From: Salinicoccus roseus
GTDB lineage: Bacteria; Bacillota; Bacilli; Staphylococcales; Salinicoccaceae
NCBI RefSeq assembly: GCF_003814515.1
Contig: NZ_RKQJ01000001.1
Location: 186,001 to 250,000, forward strand
DNA length: 64,000 nt
Reading direction: 5' to 3'
In this document: positions 60,830-64,000 of the stretch, in pieces
How positions within the stretch are numbered: the first letter of the stretch is position 1
How the letters are laid out: each line of letters starts with the position of its first letter
Made by a program: the position numbers and the translations under genes
The notes under the pieces: model-generated
Seen by the model: the letters and a program-made list of their open reading frames with translations, nothing else
What the model was told of the DNA's origin: nothing
The model's database searches: none

Positions 60830-62104
60830 ATGAAATTTGTTGAATTGACTGAAAAGGAATATGCGAATTATATAGAAAAAGGTGAGGAATCCGCCTTCTT
60901 TCAAATGATAGAGAATAAGAAGAACAGGGAGATGGACAAGCAGAAGGTCCGCCTGCTCGGCGTCAAGGACGAGGAAGGTGCAGTCATAGCAGCCTGCCTC
61001 TTCACTTTGAAGAAGACCGTCATGGGCAAGTACTTCTACTATTCCAACCGCGGTCCTGTCCTGGACTATCATAATCATGAACTCGTCCGGTTCTTCCTGC
61101 AGGCCCTTACGAAATATTTGAAGAAGAACAACGGCCTGTATGTCAAACTGGATCCGAACTGGATCTACAGGAAATATGACAAGGATGTAAATCCGAAAGA
61201 GGACTATCCAGCACAGGATGCACTGATCCAGATAATGGAGGAAGAGGGCTATGTCCATCAGGGATTCACACGCGGCTACTCGAAAACATCACAGGCGCGA
61301 TGGATGAGTGTCCTCGACCTGTCCGGCCATGATGAGAAGTCACTCCTGAAATCCTTCGATTCCCAAAGGAAGCGGAACATCAAGAAAGCCCAGAAGTATG
61401 GGGTGAAGGTACGTTTCCTCGAGGTGGATGAAATTGACATCTTCATGGATCTCTATCTTGATACGAGTGAAAGGCAGGGATTCTTCACCCATCCGAATCC
61501 AAAGGAATATTTTACAAATTTCAAGAAGTCCTATGGGGATAAAGTCCTCATCCCGCTTGCATACATCGAGCTTGATGAATATGTGGACAACCTCTCCGAA
61601 CAGATCGAGGAGAACGAAGGCAAACGCAACCAGCTGATGGAGAAGGAGAACAAGAACGACAAGACGCTCAATAAGATCGCCGAACTCGACAAGCAGATCG
61701 ACAAGATGACCGAAGACAGGATGCAGGCGAGTGAAATACAGAAGAAGGAAGGCAACATCCTCAATCTTGCTTCAGGCATCTATTTCGAAACACCATATGA
61801 AATGGTCTACAACTCCGGAGCAAGCTCCAGTAAATATGCCCAATTCGTCGGACCGTACATGATGCACTTCGAAATGATGAAGTACTGCATGGACAGGGGC
61901 ATCAGCCGCTATAACTTCTATGGCGTCAGCGGGGACTTCTCCGAAGATGGGGAAGACTATGGCGTGTACCGGTTCAAGCGCGGCTTCAATGCAGAGATCG
62001 AGGAGCTGGTCGGAGACTTTGTGAAAGTGATCAGCAAAATGCCGTATAACCTCTATAAGGTCAAGCGTAAACTCGAGCAGAAAGCTGCTGCAAAATCCAA
62101 TTGA
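60830..62104 (+). CDS. femB: FemB-type aminoacyltransferase
   Basis: The 424-residue protein matches S. aureus FemB, which adds the fourth and fifth glycines of the bridge using glycyl-tRNA. Characteristic parts are KYFYYSNRGPVLDYH, LYVKLDPNWIYRKYDKDV, SSQARWMSVLDL-like (TSQARWMSVLDL), SFDSQRKRNIKKAQKYGVKVRFLE, an arm with KIAELDKQIDKM, NILNLASGIYF and YNFYGVSGDFSEDGEDYGVYRFKRGFN. It is in one operon with femA and the next gene, whose frame starts within or just after its end. Confidence 0.95.
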   Translation: MKFVELTEKEYANYIEKGEESAFFQMIENKKNREMDKQKVRLLGVKDEEGAVIAACLFTLKKTVMGKYFYYSNRGPVLDYHNHELVRFFLQALTKYLKKNNGLYVKLDPNWIYRKYDKDVNPKEDYPAQDALIQIMEEEGYVHQGFTRGYSKTSQARWMSVLDLSGHDEKSLLKSFDSQRKRNIKKAQKYGVKVRFLEVDEIDIFMDLYLDTSERQGFFTHPNPKEYFTNFKKSYGDKVLIPLAYIELDEYVDNLSEQIEENEGKRNQLMEKENKNDKTLNKIAELDKQIDKMTEDRMQASEIQKKEGNILNLASGIYFETPYEMVYNSGASSSKYAQFVGPYMMHFEMMKYCMDRGISRYNFYGVSGDFSEDGEDYGVYRFKRGFNAEIEELVGDFVKVISKMPYNLYKVKRKLEQKAAAKSN

Positions 62105-62130
62105 CGAGTAAAGGAAGGTTAGTGCCGACT

Positions 62131-63375
62131 ATGCAGATAACACCAATACAAGAGGAAACTTTCAAGGCGTTCATGGCCGATTATGACAGCTACTGCCATT
62201 ACCTGCATGATCCCCTGTACTACGATTATATTTCCAGTCTTCAGGAAACGCATCTGCTCGGGCTCTATGAAGATGAGGCACTCGTCGGTGTATCCATGCT
62301 CAGCAGCCGTTCCGTCCTGAAACGCTACAGGATGTTCACTTCACATACCGGCCCATTGATCCAACCCTTTTCAAATGAGCGTCTCCAATTCTTCCTGAAA
62401 GAGATCGACGCATATGTGAAGGGGAAGAATGGACTCAAAATGATCCATTCGCCGTACCATATATACCAGATGCGGAATGCTGAAGGAGAAGTCATGGAGA
62501 GTGATATGAACAACCATGAAATCGTGGACATATACCGCAATCAGGGGTACAGCCATAATGGATTCACAAAGCAGCTGGTGACGGAAGAACTGCTGAGGCA
62601 TCAGGCGGTCCTTGACATCAGTATGTCCGAAGAAGAGCTGCTCAAAAGCATGGACAAGACCACCCGCTACAACACACGGACGAGTGAACAGATGGGGGTG
62701 CGCCTCAGGTATCTCGAAGAGAATGAGTATGACAAATTCATCGACATATACAAGGACACGGAGGAGCGCATCGGCTTCGACCCCGTCAACAGCCAGAAGA
62801 TCAGAAACCTGCTCCATGTATTGAAGGACCGGACCTACCTGACATTGAGCTATATCGATCTTGAGGAATATCTGGACCGTCTTTCGGAAGAGCTTGAAGC
62901 ATTGGAAGCCGATCGGCTGGATATGCAGAATAAGCTCGACAGCGGCAATGGCACGAAACGCATGAAGGGACGCCTGAATGAACTGAAGGATCTGACCGCC
63001 AACAAAGAGAAGCGCATTGAAAAGATCAGGGGTGTACAGGCGGAGTATGGCAGCATCATCGAACTGTCAGCTGCGATGTACTACTACAACAACCACGAGA
63101 TGGTATATCTTTTCAGTGGAAGCTATCCGGAGCACTCCATGTTCATGGGCACCAACTATACGACATGGCAGATGATCAAAAAGGCGAAGTCACTCGGACT
63201 CCGCCGATTCAACCTTTCCGGATTGACCGGCGACTTCACGGAAGACTCGAAGGACTATGGCGTCTACAAATTCAAGAAAGGGTATGATCCCTTCATTGAA
63301 GAGTTGCCGGGCACATTCGAAAAGGTATTCAACAGACCGGTATACAAGCTGGCTGAGAAGCTCAGGAAGGTATAG
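62131..63375 (+). CDS. Third FemABX-family aminoacyltransferase, divergent
   Basis: The 414-residue protein shares the Fem layout: N-terminal GNAT-like half, a coiled-coil arm (about 260-305; DRLSEELEALEADRLDMQNKL) and C-terminal half with FNLSGLTGDFTEDSKDYGVYKFKKGYDPF. It differs where FemA and FemB read RKRNIKKA: here SMDKTTRYNTRTSEQMGV, losing the KRN core. The N-terminal region is also unlike FemA, FemB or FmhB. It may add a different amino acid to the bridge or act on a different acceptor. ATG 62131 is favoured; GTG 62122 and TTG 62101 are in frame, with the best purine run (AAGGAAGG) closest to the GTG. Confidence 0.82.
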   Translation: MQITPIQEETFKAFMADYDSYCHYLHDPLYYDYISSLQETHLLGLYEDEALVGVSMLSSRSVLKRYRMFTSHTGPLIQPFSNERLQFFLKEIDAYVKGKNGLKMIHSPYHIYQMRNAEGEVMESDMNNHEIVDIYRNQGYSHNGFTKQLVTEELLRHQAVLDISMSEEELLKSMDKTTRYNTRTSEQMGVRLRYLEENEYDKFIDIYKDTEERIGFDPVNSQKIRNLLHVLKDRTYLTLSYIDLEEYLDRLSEELEALEADRLDMQNKLDSGNGTKRMKGRLNELKDLTANKEKRIEKIRGVQAEYGSIIELSAAMYYYNNHEMVYLFSGSYPEHSMFMGTNYTTWQMIKKAKSLGLRRFNLSGLTGDFTEDSKDYGVYKFKKGYDPFIEELPGTFEKVFNRPVYKLAEKLRKV

Positions 63376-63379
63376 ACGC

Positions 63380-63412
63380 AAAAGAAGCTATAGCAATGCT
63401 ATAGCTTCTTTT
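63380..63412. terminator. Bidirectional terminator after the Fem operon
   Basis: AAAAGAAGCTATAGC, loop AAT, GCTATAGCTTCTTTT. The right arm overlaps the end of the convergent symporter gene, including its stop. Confidence 0.9.
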
Positions 63413-64000
63413 CTTTATGCATTTCCTGAAGTAGGGTACTGTATTTTCCGTTCCAGCTTCTGTAGGAAATGATCCATAACAGAAGGATGAGCAGCATGAG
63501 CGCAATGGTAGCTGGCCAGAACCAGCCCGAAACGATGCCTTCGGCGTATGAGAGACCGATGGGTGAAAACAATATATAGCAGAAGACCATGGCGCCCATC
63601 AACAGAACTGTAACAGGAACCGCAAACTTCCAGGGCAACATATCCACTTTAGGGTCATGCGTGAATTGATGGGGTGCATCAAGTGGTCTGATGAATCCTG
63701 AAATCATCATGATCAAGACGGCGAGTGCGAACAGGATACCTTGAATATGGATGAAGCTGATATCAAAACTGAAGCCGAAAAACATGGGGAACCCCCATAT
63801 CAGCATGTAATAGAGGACGACATGGACGACGATTGCAATCTTGGCACCGATGGGAGGAATATATTTTGAGAATATGCCTACTAGGATGATCGCAATCACC
63901 GGGATGTTGAAGAAGCCGGTAAACTCCCTGATGATGTTCCAAAGCCCGTCCGGTGCACGCAGCAGGAGTGGGGCGATGAAGAAGGAAACGAGGGCAAGAA
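63399..64000 (-). CDS. Sodium:solute symporter (SSS family), C-terminal part
   Basis: About 200 residues of the C-terminal end are visible, and the frame stays open to the window edge, so the start lies outside. The sequence FTGFFNIPVIAIILVGIFSKYIPPIGAKIAIV and further hydrophobic helices fit the SSS/SLC5 family (SglT-like sugar or inositol:Na+ symporters). About five transmembrane helices can be counted. The substrate cannot be told from this part. Confidence 0.8.
   Translation of the reverse strand, partial: LALVSFFIAPLLLRAPDGLWNIIREFTGFFNIPVIAIILVGIFSKYIPPIGAKIAIVVHVVLYYMLIWGFPMFFGFSFDISFIHIQGILFALAVLIMMISGFIRPLDAPHQFTHDPKVDMLPWKFAVPVTVLLMGAMVFCYILFSPIGLSYAEGIVSGWFWPATIALMLLILLLWIISYRSWNGKYSTLLQEMHKEKKL

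Overview
The window is ordinary chromosomal core sequence from a Firmicute of the family Staphylococcaceae, with no phage, plasmid, insertion sequence or CRISPR array. Evidence for the family: a clear FemA/FemB pair (pentaglycine-bridge enzymes), the order acnA-HesB-plsY-parE-parC-alsT, and an LCP protein, a Y-family polymerase and femAB close together, all as I recall from Staphylococcus. The base composition is clearly richer in G+C than classical Staphylococcus, and osmolyte/Na+-linked transporters are common. I therefore infer a basal, salt-tolerant member such as Salinicoccus or a relative; the genus is not proven by the sequence.

Layout. (1) 1-12.9 kb: end of an infC-rpmI-rplT operon, an M42 peptidase, an rRNA methyltransferase, T-box-controlled pheST, luxS, a short RNase HIII, zapA-cvpA-polX-mutS2. 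(2) 13-24 kb: trxA-uvrC, sdhCAB, a MarR-murI-rdgB-phosphoesterase run, small hypotheticals, two tandem tRNA-Arg genes, a Nudix protein and a TPR-like protein. (3) 24-39.6 kb: tig, clpX, engB, the complete hemAXCDBL operon to glutamate-1-semialdehyde and uroporphyrinogen III synthesis, an acidic membrane protein, an AbrB-type transporter, then T-box-controlled valS with folC. (4) 39.6-44.8 kb: transport block with two divergent YfcC-family paralogues, mscL and a BCCT osmolyte transporter. (5) 44.9-54.7 kb: aconitase, a HesB-like protein, plsY, topoisomerase IV (parE-parC) and an alanine/glycine:Na+ symporter. (6) 54.7-64 kb: a secreted DUF1002 protein, an LCP cell-wall ligase, a cation-efflux protein, an SOS-type Y-family polymerase, three tandem Fem peptidyltransferases and the end of a Na+/solute symporter.

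Regulation visible in the sequence is the richest part. There are two T-box leaders (Phe, Val), two LexA-type SOS boxes (upstream of parE and the Y-family polymerase), a FapR-like operator at plsY, a PerR/Fur-like dyad over the hemA promoter, and perfect inverted repeats at the promoters of the BCCT transporter and aconitase genes. Most gene groups end in strong intrinsic terminators.

The rplT-to-folC half keeps essentially the gene order known from Bacillus subtilis, whereas Staphylococcus aureus is recalled to carry these genes as two separate blocks. No plainly new multi-gene system was found. The least explained items are the RNase HIII without its N-terminal domain, the third Fem paralogue with a changed motif, several candidate operators, and a few small proteins of unknown function.
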